Source of the DNA: Candidatus Poribacteria bacterium
Lineage (GTDB): Bacteria; Poribacteria; WGA-4E; WGA-3G
NCBI GenBank assembly: GCA_009845505.1
Contig: VXZL01000105.1
Coordinates: 1-6,538 of the forward strand
Reading direction: 5' to 3'
Length of the DNA stretch: 6,538 nt
Below the pieces are notes generated by a model. That model was not told where the DNA came from, did no database searches, and saw nothing but the letters and a program-made list of their open reading frames with translations. The first letter of the stretch is position 1, and every line of letters begins with the position of its first letter. The position numbers were made by a program, and so were the translations under genes. Below are positions 1 to 6,025 of this stretch, in pieces.

Positions 1-677
1 GTTGTCGCAAGTTTCGCCTCGGGTACTACCGATAATCTACCTTTGTCAGGGATACTATCGCCAATAATTGTAATATTATCGAATCTTGCCGTATAATTTG
101 CCAGACCAAAGCCCACGCCCCCTGCTAAACGAGGCAACGACGGAGACTCTAAGACTTTTCTTCCATTAATCGAAAAAATCATGTTAGCTTTATTAACACT
201 CAACTTTAGCGTAGACCATTCCTTCAGTTTCAAAGGCGGTTTCTTCTTCATTCCGAAGGAATCAAATATCTTACCTGGTAACTTACCCCCGAAACAGTGA
301 ACGTTAGATCCATGCTCAAGGGACAAGACGCCAATCATACATAGCAGCCCCCAATTTTTCATGATCCGTGCAGCGACGACAAACGATCCGGGACCATGTT
401 CTTCACGTGGCATAACATCAAATTCGATTTCATAATCTTCCCAGGTCTCATCCCCAATTATCAGTAACTGAGGCATACGTGGCCCAATTTCGTCTTTCAC
501 CGTAGCTTCCATCTCTCCATCAAGGGTTTCCCAGGAACCGGGCGCGATTTTAACATCAAACGCGTTAAGTTCTCGCCAGTCCTCCAAGTTTTCATCGTCA
601 AAAGTTTCCACAAATGTCCCTGCCCAAGCGGGAAAAGCAAAAAGAAAAAGAATCCATCCAGCAGTAGTTGAGTTCAT
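1..677 (-). CDS. Secreted concanavalin-like (LamG/DUF1080-like) protein, partial
   Basis: The frame is open from an ATG at 677 to the left edge: 225 complete codons with no stop, so the C-terminus is missing. The N-terminus MNSTTAGWILFLFAFPAWA is a probable Sec signal peptide with an Ala-x-Ala cleavage site before Gly20. Its n-region has no Lys or Arg, which is atypical. The mature part is rich in predicted beta strands and carries marks of laminin-G/DUF1080-type jelly-roll domains: ETFDDENLEDW (24-34), SWETLDGEMEAT (48-59), WEDYEIEFDV (79-88), EWSTLKLSVN (153-162), INGRKV (170-175) and, near the end, GGVGFGLANYTARFDNITI (186-204). Such domains often bind or cleave glycans, but I see no catalytic signature, so no substrate is assigned. 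A strong Shine-Dalgarno site precedes the ATG. The SDR gene lies 103 nt upstream on the same strand and may share its transcript. Confidence 0.8.
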   Translation of the reverse strand, partial: MNSTTAGWILFLFAFPAWAGTFVETFDDENLEDWRELNAFDVKIAPGSWETLDGEMEATVKDEIGPRMPQLLIIGDETWEDYEIEFDVMPREEHGPGSFVVAARIMKNWGLLCMIGVLSLEHGSNVHCFGGKLPGKIFDSFGMKKKPPLKLKEWSTLKLSVNKANMIFSINGRKVLESPSLPRLAGGVGFGLANYTARFDNITIIGDSIPDKGRLSVVPEAKLAT

Positions 678-684
678 GACAACA

Positions 685-690
685 CTCCTT
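685..690 (-). promoter_or_regulatory. Shine-Dalgarno site of the secreted LamG-like protein
   Basis: On the minus strand AAGGAG lies 7 nt upstream of the ATG at 677. It is a near-consensus ribosome binding site and fixes this ATG as the start, in agreement with the signal peptide that follows at once. Confidence 0.75.
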
Positions 691-780
691 TCAGCAGAGC
701 TGCTCAAATATCTGTTACTTTTTCTGTTTCAGAAATTCAATGTTTACTGATAATGTCCCGCAGCGCGTTCAAAACTTTGG

Positions 781-1551
781 TTAAATATTCGAGTGCGATT
801 GGCACCCATCCACGTTCACACAGGCACCCGTTACAAGACTCGCCCGTTCCGATGAGAGGAAAACGACGACATTCGCAACCTCTTCCGGTTTTCCAAATCT
901 ACCGAGGGGCATATCGCTTTTCACAAAAACCTCCATCGCTTCTGGATCGGCTGCGATCCGGCGCGCCCAACCGCCACCGGGAAAGAGTATGGAACCTGGG
1001 GCAACGCTATTCACGCGGATATTGTCGGGTGCGAGCTCTTTCGCCAACGATTTTGTCATGCTAATTTCGGCGGCTTTCGCGGCATTATACGTAATGTGTC
1101 CACCGCCTTCTCTGCCGTAGATGGAGGTAATCATCAGAATTGCGCCACCGCCTTGTTTTTTCATTTCAGGGATGACGCGTCGGTTCACGCGTGCCGCAGA
1201 AACCAGATTCAGATCGAGGATCTCGTGCCATTCGGTATCCGAAATATCTTCCAACGGGGTCCATCGACTCCCACCGACGTTGTTCACAACGACATCAATC
1301 CTGCCGTAAGTCTCCACCGTTTCCGATATAAACGCCTCAACTTGACCTGTATCTGTGACATCCGTGCGTTTAGCAAAGACGTGCGCGCCTTTTGCGGTGA
1401 GTTCGGCTGTTACGCTTTGGAGTGTATCTTCAGTCCTGCCACAGATGCTCAGACGTGCGCCCTCATCGGCGAACCCGTGTGCAATTGCCTGTCCGATCCC
1501 ACGACTTGCCCCTGTTACAACGACGACTTTGTCTTTTAATCCTAAGTTCAT
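781..1551 (-). CDS. SDR-family NAD(P)-dependent oxidoreductase
   Basis: A 256-residue classical short-chain dehydrogenase/reductase, normal length for the family. Visible motifs: cofactor-binding TGASRGIG (13-20); Arg39 just after beta-strand 2 (CGR), which with Arg17 favours NADPH over NADH; DVT (64-66) for the adenine ring; NNVG (90-93); and the full catalytic tetrad Asn115, Ser143, Tyr155 (YNAAK) and Lys159. The C-terminal VNVDG is also typical. The fold resembles FabG and sugar or steroid dehydrogenases, but the substrate cannot be read from sequence. The frame stays open to a farther ATG at 1698. I reject that start because a consensus promoter lies at 1622-1650, inside the extra stretch, and the ATG at 1551 has AAGGGG 6 nt upstream. 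The start used gives the standard MxLxLKDKVVVVTG beginning. The gene is first of a minus-strand pair and is divergent from the ferredoxin operon. Confidence 0.93.
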   Translation of the reverse strand: MNLGLKDKVVVVTGASRGIGQAIAHGFADEGARLSICGRTEDTLQSVTAELTAKGAHVFAKRTDVTDTGQVEAFISETVETYGRIDVVVNNVGGSRWTPLEDISDTEWHEILDLNLVSAARVNRRVIPEMKKQGGGAILMITSIYGREGGGHITYNAAKAAEISMTKSLAKELAPDNIRVNSVAPGSILFPGGGWARRIAADPEAMEVFVKSDMPLGRFGKPEEVANVVVFLSSERASLVTGACVNVDGCQSHSNI

Positions 1552-1557
1552 TAGAGT

Positions 1558-1563
1558 CCCCTT
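1558..1563 (-). promoter_or_regulatory. Shine-Dalgarno site deciding the SDR start
   Basis: AAGGGG on the minus strand, 6 nt before the ATG at 1551. It supports the short SDR start over the in-frame ATG at 1698. Confidence 0.65.
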
Positions 1564-1621
1564 GTTTTTTGTCCGTAATATATTGACTTGAAAGCGACCT
1601 TTCACGAGGTACATTGTTTTC

Positions 1622-1650
1622 ATTATAGTTGAGTCCGTTTGGAATGTCAA
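1622..1650 (-). promoter_or_regulatory. Consensus sigma70-type promoter of the SDR gene
   Basis: Read on the minus strand: TTGACA (1650-1645), a 17-nt spacer, then TATAAT (1627-1622). Both hexamers are perfect consensus at ideal spacing. Transcription would begin near 1615, leaving a leader of about 64 nt before the SDR ATG at 1551. No operator or riboswitch-like structure is evident in the leader. Strength and constitutive activity are inferred from the match alone. Confidence 0.8.
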
Positions 1651-1762
1651 CGGGATAGTTTTCAGTGGTAGGGCAGGATTGGGAAATATCGCGCACAAAC
1701 TAAAAGTTTATGCTACAGAGCAGTCCTTCTCATGATAGTGCGTCAAAAACTTTACACACCCC

Positions 1763-1791
1763 TTGACAATATAAAAAGATTGTGGTAAAAT
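1763..1791 (+). promoter_or_regulatory. Sigma70-type promoter of the ferredoxin-gmk-coaBC-rsmA operon
   Basis: TTGACA (1763-1768), a 17-nt spacer and TAAAAT (1786-1791, five of six consensus bases). The expected start is near 1798, giving a leader of about 53 nt. The promoter is divergent from the SDR promoter, with about 112 nt between the two -35 boxes. It is the only good promoter I see for the four plus-strand genes. Confidence 0.75.
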
Positions 1792-1837
1792 ATATTACAT
1801 CAAGTGTATTAGAAAGATTCTGCCTGAACTGAAAGAT

Positions 1838-1845
1838 AGGAAAAG
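1838..1845 (+). promoter_or_regulatory. Shine-Dalgarno-like site of the ferredoxin gene
   Basis: AGGAAAAG lies 5 to 12 nt upstream of the ATG at 1851. It is purine-rich, and AGGA is well spaced for ribosome binding. Confidence 0.5.
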
Positions 1846-1850
1846 AATTT

Positions 1851-2309
1851 ATGGCGTACTATATCACTGAGGAGTGTATCGGATGCATGGCATGTTTAAC
1901 CAATTGTCCCGTTGACGCAATCACGGGGGATAGGAACATGTTGCACATCATCGATCCAAACATTTGTATTGACTGCAGCGCGTGTGGGATGGTCTGCCCT
2001 GTTGAAGCAATCCGAGACCAGTTCGGCGAAGTGTGTAAATTCATCCGTCGTCCGACGCACCGTCCCATCGCTGTAATCTACGAAGAGCTCTGTTCGGGGT
2101 GCGATTTCTGCGTCCATATCTGTCCATGGGATTGCCTTGAACTCAAGGACCCGGAGACAGGGGAACATGCTGAAAGCTTCTTCGGTATCTGTGAATTGGT
2201 TAAACCGAAGGATTGTGTCGGCTGCAAGTTGTGCGAAGAGGTCTGTATCAAGGACGCTATCCGTATCGAATCACCCGTGCTTGTGGAACTTGCGGAAGCT
2301 GCAGACTAA
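1851..2309 (+). CDS. Ferredoxin-like protein with four 4Fe-4S cluster motifs
   Basis: A 152-residue protein, probably a cytoplasmic electron carrier, with four CxxCxxCxxxC motifs: Cys9/12/15/19, Cys39/42/45/49, Cys81/84/87/91 and Cys122/125/128/132. The first three end in CP as in classical 4Fe-4S ferredoxins; the last reads CI. Residues 1-60 resemble a whole bacterial 2[4Fe-4S] ferredoxin (MAYYITEECIGC opening, CPVDAI and CPVEAI). Residues 72-140 look like a second, diverged copy (IAVIYEELCSGCDFC) with a longer inter-motif insert, so it may be a tandem duplication. In each pair the two motifs would share ligands across clusters. Extra cysteines at 62, 95 and 114 lie outside the motifs. No other domain or signal peptide is seen. 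It could be a free ferredoxin or the small subunit of an oxidoreductase encoded elsewhere, since no partner is nearby. It is the first gene of the operon, 30 nt before gmk. Confidence 0.92.
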   Translation: MAYYITEECIGCMACLTNCPVDAITGDRNMLHIIDPNICIDCSACGMVCPVEAIRDQFGEVCKFIRRPTHRPIAVIYEELCSGCDFCVHICPWDCLELKDPETGEHAESFFGICELVKPKDCVGCKLCEEVCIKDAIRIESPVLVELAEAAD

Positions 2310-2339
2310 TTTTTTAACGATTATGTCTGGGCGGGGAAA

Positions 2340-2999
2340 ATGGCGAATACACACCTTTATAAACCGAACCTCGTTATCGTCATCTCCGGACCGTCTGGAT
2401 CAGGGAAAAGCACCGTCATCGATGCCCTTTGTGAAGCCGACCCAACATTAAAACTATCCGTTTCCGCAACAACACGCAACCCACGTCGTGGCGAAGTAGA
2501 TGGTGTCGATTATCATTTCCTATCGAAAGCAGAATTTGAAGAACACATCCAACAGGGGAGCTTCTTAGAGTGGGCGGAATACGGAGACAATCTCTACGGC
2601 ACGCTCAAGTCTGAAATCGTCGCAGCACGCGAAGCCGGGAAAGACGCTGTTTTAGAGATTGAGGTAAAAGGTTCCCTGCAAATTCGATCGCAAGCGCAAG
2701 ACCTTGCTCCTGCGAGAAATGTCCTCATCTTTATCATACCGTCCTCTTTCGCTATCTTAGAGAAACGCCTCCGCCGCAGACAAACAGAATCTGAGAAGGA
2801 ATTGGAACAACGTTTGGACATCGCGAAGTCCGAAGTCCTTCAAATTCAACACTACGACTACTGGGTTAGCAACCCCCAAGGAAAAATCCAGCGAGCCGTT
2901 GCCCAGATTCAGGCTATCATTACCGCCGAACGCTCCCGTATTGATGATGAATTGATAGAGATAATTAATCCGTTATTCGGTGTTAACAGTGTGGATTAA
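2340..2999 (+). CDS. gmk: Guanylate kinase
   Basis: Phosphorylates GMP to GDP with ATP in the cytoplasm, an essential step of guanine nucleotide synthesis and recycling. The 219 residues carry the P-loop GPSGSGKST (17-25). The GMP-binding segment SVSATTRNPRRGE (40-52) contains Ser42, Arg46 and Arg49 and is followed by GVDYHFLS (55-62). Glu77 and Tyr86 (YGT) complete the GMP pocket. The mobile lid RLRRRQTESEKELEQRL and the late YDYWVSN stretch are also typical. One departure is EIEVKGS where the family usually has DIDxQGA; the acidic character is kept. The C-terminus runs somewhat past the usual end after the last helix (IITAERSRI). The ATG at 2340 is preceded only by a G-rich GGGCGGGG, a modest ribosome binding site. 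It lies 30 nt after the ferredoxin gene and 73 nt before coaBC; gmk near coaBC is a common bacterial arrangement. Confidence 0.97.
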   Translation: MANTHLYKPNLVIVISGPSGSGKSTVIDALCEADPTLKLSVSATTRNPRRGEVDGVDYHFLSKAEFEEHIQQGSFLEWAEYGDNLYGTLKSEIVAAREAGKDAVLEIEVKGSLQIRSQAQDLAPARNVLIFIIPSSFAILEKRLRRRQTESEKELEQRLDIAKSEVLQIQHYDYWVSNPQGKIQRAVAQIQAIITAERSRIDDELIEIINPLFGVNSVD

Positions 3000-3023
3000 A
3001 TCCAGTCGAAATTAACCGAGAAC

Positions 3024-3048
3024 CCGATTTTGACAACGGAAAAATCGG
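3024..3048 (+). repeat. Perfect 8-bp inverted repeat in the gmk-coaBC gap
   Basis: CCGATTTT (3024-3031) and AAAATCGG (3041-3048) form a perfect 8-bp stem around a 9-nt loop in the 73-nt intergenic gap. No T-run follows, so it is not a standard intrinsic terminator. It might stabilise or process the operon mRNA or modulate coaBC translation; the role is inference. A GGAG sequence (3047-3050) overlaps the 3' arm but is too far (22 nt) from the coaBC ATG to be a normal ribosome binding site. Confidence 0.45.
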
Positions 3049-3072
3049 AGCAGAAACCCAATAGTAAAAAAA

Positions 3073-4308
3073 ATGGAATTCAGAGATCGGACTATCATCT
3101 TAGGTGTCACAGGTGGTATCGCCATCCATAAATCGCTTGATGTCGCGAGCCAACTCGTCAAAAGCGGTGCTTCCGTTCACGTCGTGATGACAGAGAACGC
3201 CACCCGTCTTGTCCAACCTCTACAATTCCAAGTTATCTCGCGGAATCCGGTACTCTTGGACCTATTTGACACAGGTACAGATTGGAAACCGCCGCATATT
3301 GATCTCGCCGACCGCGCCGATTTACTCATGATTGTCCCCGCAACGGCGAATATTATCGGTAAACTCGCAAACGGCATCGCTGACGATGCCCTCTCCACCG
3401 TCGCCGTGTCCGTTCACTGTCCAGTCCTCCTTGCACCGGCAATGAACGGACACATGTATCAGAACCCTTTCGTTCAACAGAACATAAACACGCTGAAAAC
3501 ACACAACTACCACTTCATTGAACCTGCAAGCGGTGACTTGGCATGCGGTTATGAAGGTGTTGGACGTTTGAACACAGTAGAGACAATCCTTGAAGGTGTG
3601 AGTGGTATTTTGAAGCGTCGCGATTCGGAGATTGCCCCTACAGCGAGGCCGCAGGATTTACAAGGGATACGTGTTCTTGTCACAGCAGGGGCGACGCGCG
3701 AGTATATTGATCCCGTCCGATTTATTACAAACCGTTCCAGCGGTAAGATGGGGTACGCCATCGCTGAAGCAGCAGCACACCGCGGCGCGGAAGTACGGCT
3801 TATCAGCGGAGCTGCTACGCTTCCTCCACCGACCCACATCAAAACGCAACATGTCGAAACAACAATTCAGATGTACAATGAAGTGCTGCAAGCATTCGAT
3901 GAAACAGACATTGTCATTATGGCGGCTGCGCCTGCTGATTATCGCCCACGCGAATTCACACCCCATAAAATCAAAAAGACCGCCGATCCACTAACACTCC
4001 CGCTTGAAAGGAATCCAGACATAGCCGAGGCTCTTGGTAAACAGAAGACACATCAAATCCTCGTCTGTTTTGCTGCAGAAACGGATGATCTTCTCGAGAA
4101 TGCTAAAAAGAAGTTGATTCGTAAGAATTGCGATCTCATCGTTGCGAACGATATTCTTGCGGAAGGGGCTGGATTCCAATCCGATACGAACATCGTCACC
4201 CTGCTGGATCGAAATGGGACCTGTGAACAACTGCCACGTGCCCCCAAACGCGACATAGCGGATGAGATTCTGACTAAGGTCGTTGCTATACGAAATAGTC
4301 GAAAATAA
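3073..4308 (+). CDS. coaBC: Bifunctional phosphopantothenoylcysteine decarboxylase / phosphopantothenate--cysteine ligase
   Basis: Carries out two consecutive steps of coenzyme A synthesis: ligation of cysteine to 4'-phosphopantothenate (CoaB, CTP-dependent in bacteria) and FMN-dependent decarboxylation to 4'-phosphopantetheine (CoaC). The 411 residues match full-length bacterial Dfp/CoaBC. The CoaC part (about 1-180) shows the flavin loop GVTGGIA (11-17), His75, PAMN with Asn125, and the substrate-lid ACGYEGVGR with Cys158. These three catalytic residues fall at the same numbers as in the E. coli enzyme. After a variable linker (182-196) the CoaB part shows VTAGATREYIDPVRFITN with Asn220, SSGKMG, AAAPADYRP (284-292), KIKK with Lys299, RNPDI and FAAET. 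No Shine-Dalgarno sequence precedes the ATG; the seven bases before it are all A. The start is still sound because the protein begins right before the flavin loop. It is 2 nt from rsmA. Confidence 0.97.
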   Translation: MEFRDRTIILGVTGGIAIHKSLDVASQLVKSGASVHVVMTENATRLVQPLQFQVISRNPVLLDLFDTGTDWKPPHIDLADRADLLMIVPATANIIGKLANGIADDALSTVAVSVHCPVLLAPAMNGHMYQNPFVQQNINTLKTHNYHFIEPASGDLACGYEGVGRLNTVETILEGVSGILKRRDSEIAPTARPQDLQGIRVLVTAGATREYIDPVRFITNRSSGKMGYAIAEAAAHRGAEVRLISGAATLPPPTHIKTQHVETTIQMYNEVLQAFDETDIVIMAAAPADYRPREFTPHKIKKTADPLTLPLERNPDIAEALGKQKTHQILVCFAAETDDLLENAKKKLIRKNCDLIVANDILAEGAGFQSDTNIVTLLDRNGTCEQLPRAPKRDIADEILTKVVAIRNSRK

Positions 4309-4310
4309 AG

Positions 4311-5159
4311 ATGAATTCACAACAGATCCGTGATTTCTTTGCCTTCAACCACGCCCGCCCCAAAAAGCAATTAGGACAAAATTTTCTCGTTAACCCAGAG
4401 GTTCTCAATATTATTCTTGAAGCCGGAGAAGTCACAGATTGTGATACCGTCATAGAGATCGGTGCCGGGTTAGGGTATCTCACTGATGCCTTGGCGCGAC
4501 GTGCCAAACGCGTCGTTGCTGTGGAAGTGGACGAGTTATTATACAATGCCTTAGCGGCGCAATTCGCAATAGATTCACACGTCCAACCCCTCAATATAGA
4601 TGTCCTCAAACTGGAACTTAACGCACTACTCGAATCCGAGAATACATCACACATCTACAAAGTCATCGCGAATCTGCCTTACAGTATCACAACACCGATC
4701 TTGTGGAAACTTCTCGCGCATCAGAAACAGATTCATAGCTGCGTCCTAATGATGCAGAAGGAGGTTGCGGAAAGGATTGTTGCTGGACCGGGAGGAAAGG
4801 ACTACGGTGCATTGACGATTGGTATCACTTATCACGCCGAACCGACGCTAATAGCCACACTGTCGCCAGAGAACTTTTACCCATCGCCAAAGGTAGACTC
4901 TGCCCTCTTAAAACTGACGATGCGCGAAAGTCCAAAGGTTAGCGTTGAAGATGAAGTATTGTTTTTTAAAATAGTGCGAACAGCGTTCAGGACGCGTCGG
5001 AAGATGTTAAAAAATGCTTTAATCAGGAGTAGATTCGCTTCAGCAGAGAGACTGGCAGCTGCGTTTGAGGAAACTGGTATAGCCCCAGAACGGCGCGCTG
5101 AAACATTGGACATCACGGAATACGCAGCCCTCACCAATTTTTTCTCTCAGAATCATTAG
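4311..5159 (+). CDS. rsmA: 16S rRNA (adenine(1518)-N(6)/adenine(1519)-N(6))-dimethyltransferase
   Basis: Transfers four methyl groups from S-adenosylmethionine to two adjacent adenines in the 3' terminal hairpin of 16S rRNA, a late step of small-subunit assembly (also called KsgA). The 282 residues show the family start KKQLGQNFL (18-26), SAM motif I EIGAGLGYLT (49-58), the acidic end of beta-strand 2 VEVD (71-74), catalytic motif IV NLPYSITTP (121-129), MMQKEVAERI (147-156), FYPSPKVDS (189-197) and the C-terminal FRTRRKML (226-233). All are intact, so the enzyme should be active. Its ATG lies 2 nt after the coaBC stop without a clear Shine-Dalgarno site, which suggests translational coupling. 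It is the last gene of the operon; its TAG stop lies inside a palindrome at the convergent junction with the lipoprotein gene. Confidence 0.97.
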   Translation: MNSQQIRDFFAFNHARPKKQLGQNFLVNPEVLNIILEAGEVTDCDTVIEIGAGLGYLTDALARRAKRVVAVEVDELLYNALAAQFAIDSHVQPLNIDVLKLELNALLESENTSHIYKVIANLPYSITTPILWKLLAHQKQIHSCVLMMQKEVAERIVAGPGGKDYGALTIGITYHAEPTLIATLSPENFYPSPKVDSALLKLTMRESPKVSVEDEVLFFKIVRTAFRTRRKMLKNALIRSRFASAERLAAAFEETGIAPERRAETLDITEYAALTNFFSQNH

Positions 5160-5185
5160 CAATTCGCGAATCGCGGTTCGCTAAT
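5155..5185. repeat. Imperfect palindrome at the convergent rsmA/lipoprotein junction
   Basis: A 31-nt near-palindrome: outer arms ATTAGC (5155-5160) and GCTAAT (5180-5185), and inner arms CGCG (5165-5168) and CGCG (5172-5175) around a 3-nt AAT loop. Between the arms are one A-T pair, one T-G wobble and two mismatches. It overlaps the rsmA stop codon and ends 4 nt short of the lipoprotein stop on the other strand. Its place suggests a two-way transcription end or mRNA-stabilising hairpin, but neither strand has a T-run after it, so a canonical intrinsic terminator is not supported. It could also be one copy of a dispersed palindromic repeat; no second copy is seen in this window. Confidence 0.55.
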
Positions 5186-5189
5186 GGCA

Positions 5190-5975
5190 TCACAAACGGA
5201 TGTCTATTTCCAGAAGCTGCCAATACACAATCTTCCAATCTCGTCCTTCACGGCGGAACTCAAATTTAGAACCGGCTTTAATTTCTCTCAAGTCTTCTTC
5301 TTCCCCTTTTCTGGCGTTCACATCAAGCCGAAGGGTTACTGCCGCTTTTCTGGCATGCGTCACATCCATCTCCATATCCTTGAACAGGAATTCAAGAAAG
5401 GTGTACTCATCAAAGAGCTGAGTTATCGCGGGATTGACATCTGCGTAATTTTCAGGGATAATGCCTGATGCCACACCGAAGAGGGTCGCGTCATCGTCCG
5501 CAGCGACATAGGTTTCTGAAAAGAGTCTCTCAACCGCTTCAATATTTTTTTTATCCACAGACTCAAGGAGATCCGAAAAATTTTCAAAAAATTCCTGTAT
5601 TTCCAGCACTGGGTCCTTTAAGGGTGTTAACGGGATATTTATAACTAAACGTTGTTGGTTGAGCGCAAAGGGCTGACCATGATATTCGTAATCTGGATCC
5701 CTTACAATCAGGTTATAGGTATCGCCGTAAAGAACATCTTGAAAAGAATAAACCCCATCTACACCGGTTTCAACCTCTCGACCCATTAGGATCACCATTG
5801 ACCCAGGAATAGGATTTCCTGTCCCAGCGTCAGTGACGGTTCCAGAGATTGTGCCGTATTGAAGCACTACCGGTTCTTCAGGTGCCGGTTCAGGTTCGAG
5901 CGGATCTTCTGCTTCATTGCATGCGAAAACGGATATTAACAGTAAAAGAAACAAGATAGTATTTTTGGGTGTCAT
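5190..5975 (-). CDS. Lipoprotein with carboxypeptidase-regulatory-like domain and NTF2-like C-terminus
   Basis: A 261-residue predicted lipoprotein of unknown function. The N-terminus MTPKNTILFLLLLISVFAC is a short type II signal peptide ending in a lipobox with Cys19 as the lipid-modified residue. Asn follows, so I make no claim about which membrane it reaches. A Pro/Glu-rich spacer (20-37) leads to a beta-sandwich resembling the carboxypeptidase-regulatory-like family (about 39-119), with GTISGTVTDAGTGNPIPG (41-58) and DGVYSF (73-78). The remaining 140 residues begin with helical segments and end in strands with GRDWKIVYWQLLEI (244-257), much like SnoaL/NTF2-type domains; that assignment is tentative. 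The frame continues upstream to a TTG at 6029, which would add 18 mostly basic residues and overlap the upstream stop codon. I prefer the ATG at 5975 because it gives a normal lipoprotein signal. An AGGAT 12 nt upstream is a poor ribosome site. It lies 50 nt after the symporter gene, probably in one transcript. Confidence 0.85.
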   Translation of the reverse strand: MTPKNTILFLLLLISVFACNEAEDPLEPEPAPEEPVVLQYGTISGTVTDAGTGNPIPGSMVILMGREVETGVDGVYSFQDVLYGDTYNLIVRDPDYEYHGQPFALNQQRLVINIPLTPLKDPVLEIQEFFENFSDLLESVDKKNIEAVERLFSETYVAADDDATLFGVASGIIPENYADVNPAITQLFDEYTFLEFLFKDMEMDVTHARKAAVTLRLDVNARKGEEEDLREIKAGSKFEFRREGRDWKIVYWQLLEIDIRL

Positions 5976-6025
5976 CGTCTTTTTATGATCCTTTTTTGTA
6001 CTTTTTGTAATCTTCTTACCTACAA

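Noticed and set aside
721..735. Inverted repeat TTTCTG-TTT-CAGAAA between the SDR and LamG-like genes as a terminator
   Set aside because: The stem is only 6 bp and AT-rich, and no T-run follows on the minus strand, so termination is not supported.
678..780. Separate promoter for the LamG-like gene
   Set aside because: The best candidate on the minus strand is TTGAAT with a 17-nt spacer and TAACAG, too weak a match to report.
1096..1539. Plus-strand 147-residue open frame opposite the SDR gene
   Set aside because: It is fully antisense to a well-supported SDR coding region and shows no recognisable domain.
1552..1698. N-terminal extension of the SDR frame up to an ATG at 1698
   Set aside because: It contains a consensus promoter for the same gene, has no SDR-like residues, and the inner ATG at 1551 has a well-spaced ribosome site.
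1697..1709. AAACT-AAA-AGTTT inverted repeat between the divergent promoters as an operator
   Set aside because: It is short, AT-only apart from one pair per arm, and does not overlap either promoter, so chance is a sufficient explanation.
3658..3966. Minus-strand open frame inside coaBC
   Set aside because: It is antisense to the conserved CoaB domain and has no family features; it is a by-product of codon use in coaBC.
5184..5468. Plus-strand 94-residue open frame after rsmA
   Set aside because: It lies opposite the 3' half of the lipoprotein gene, which has clear domain features, and has no convincing ribosome site.
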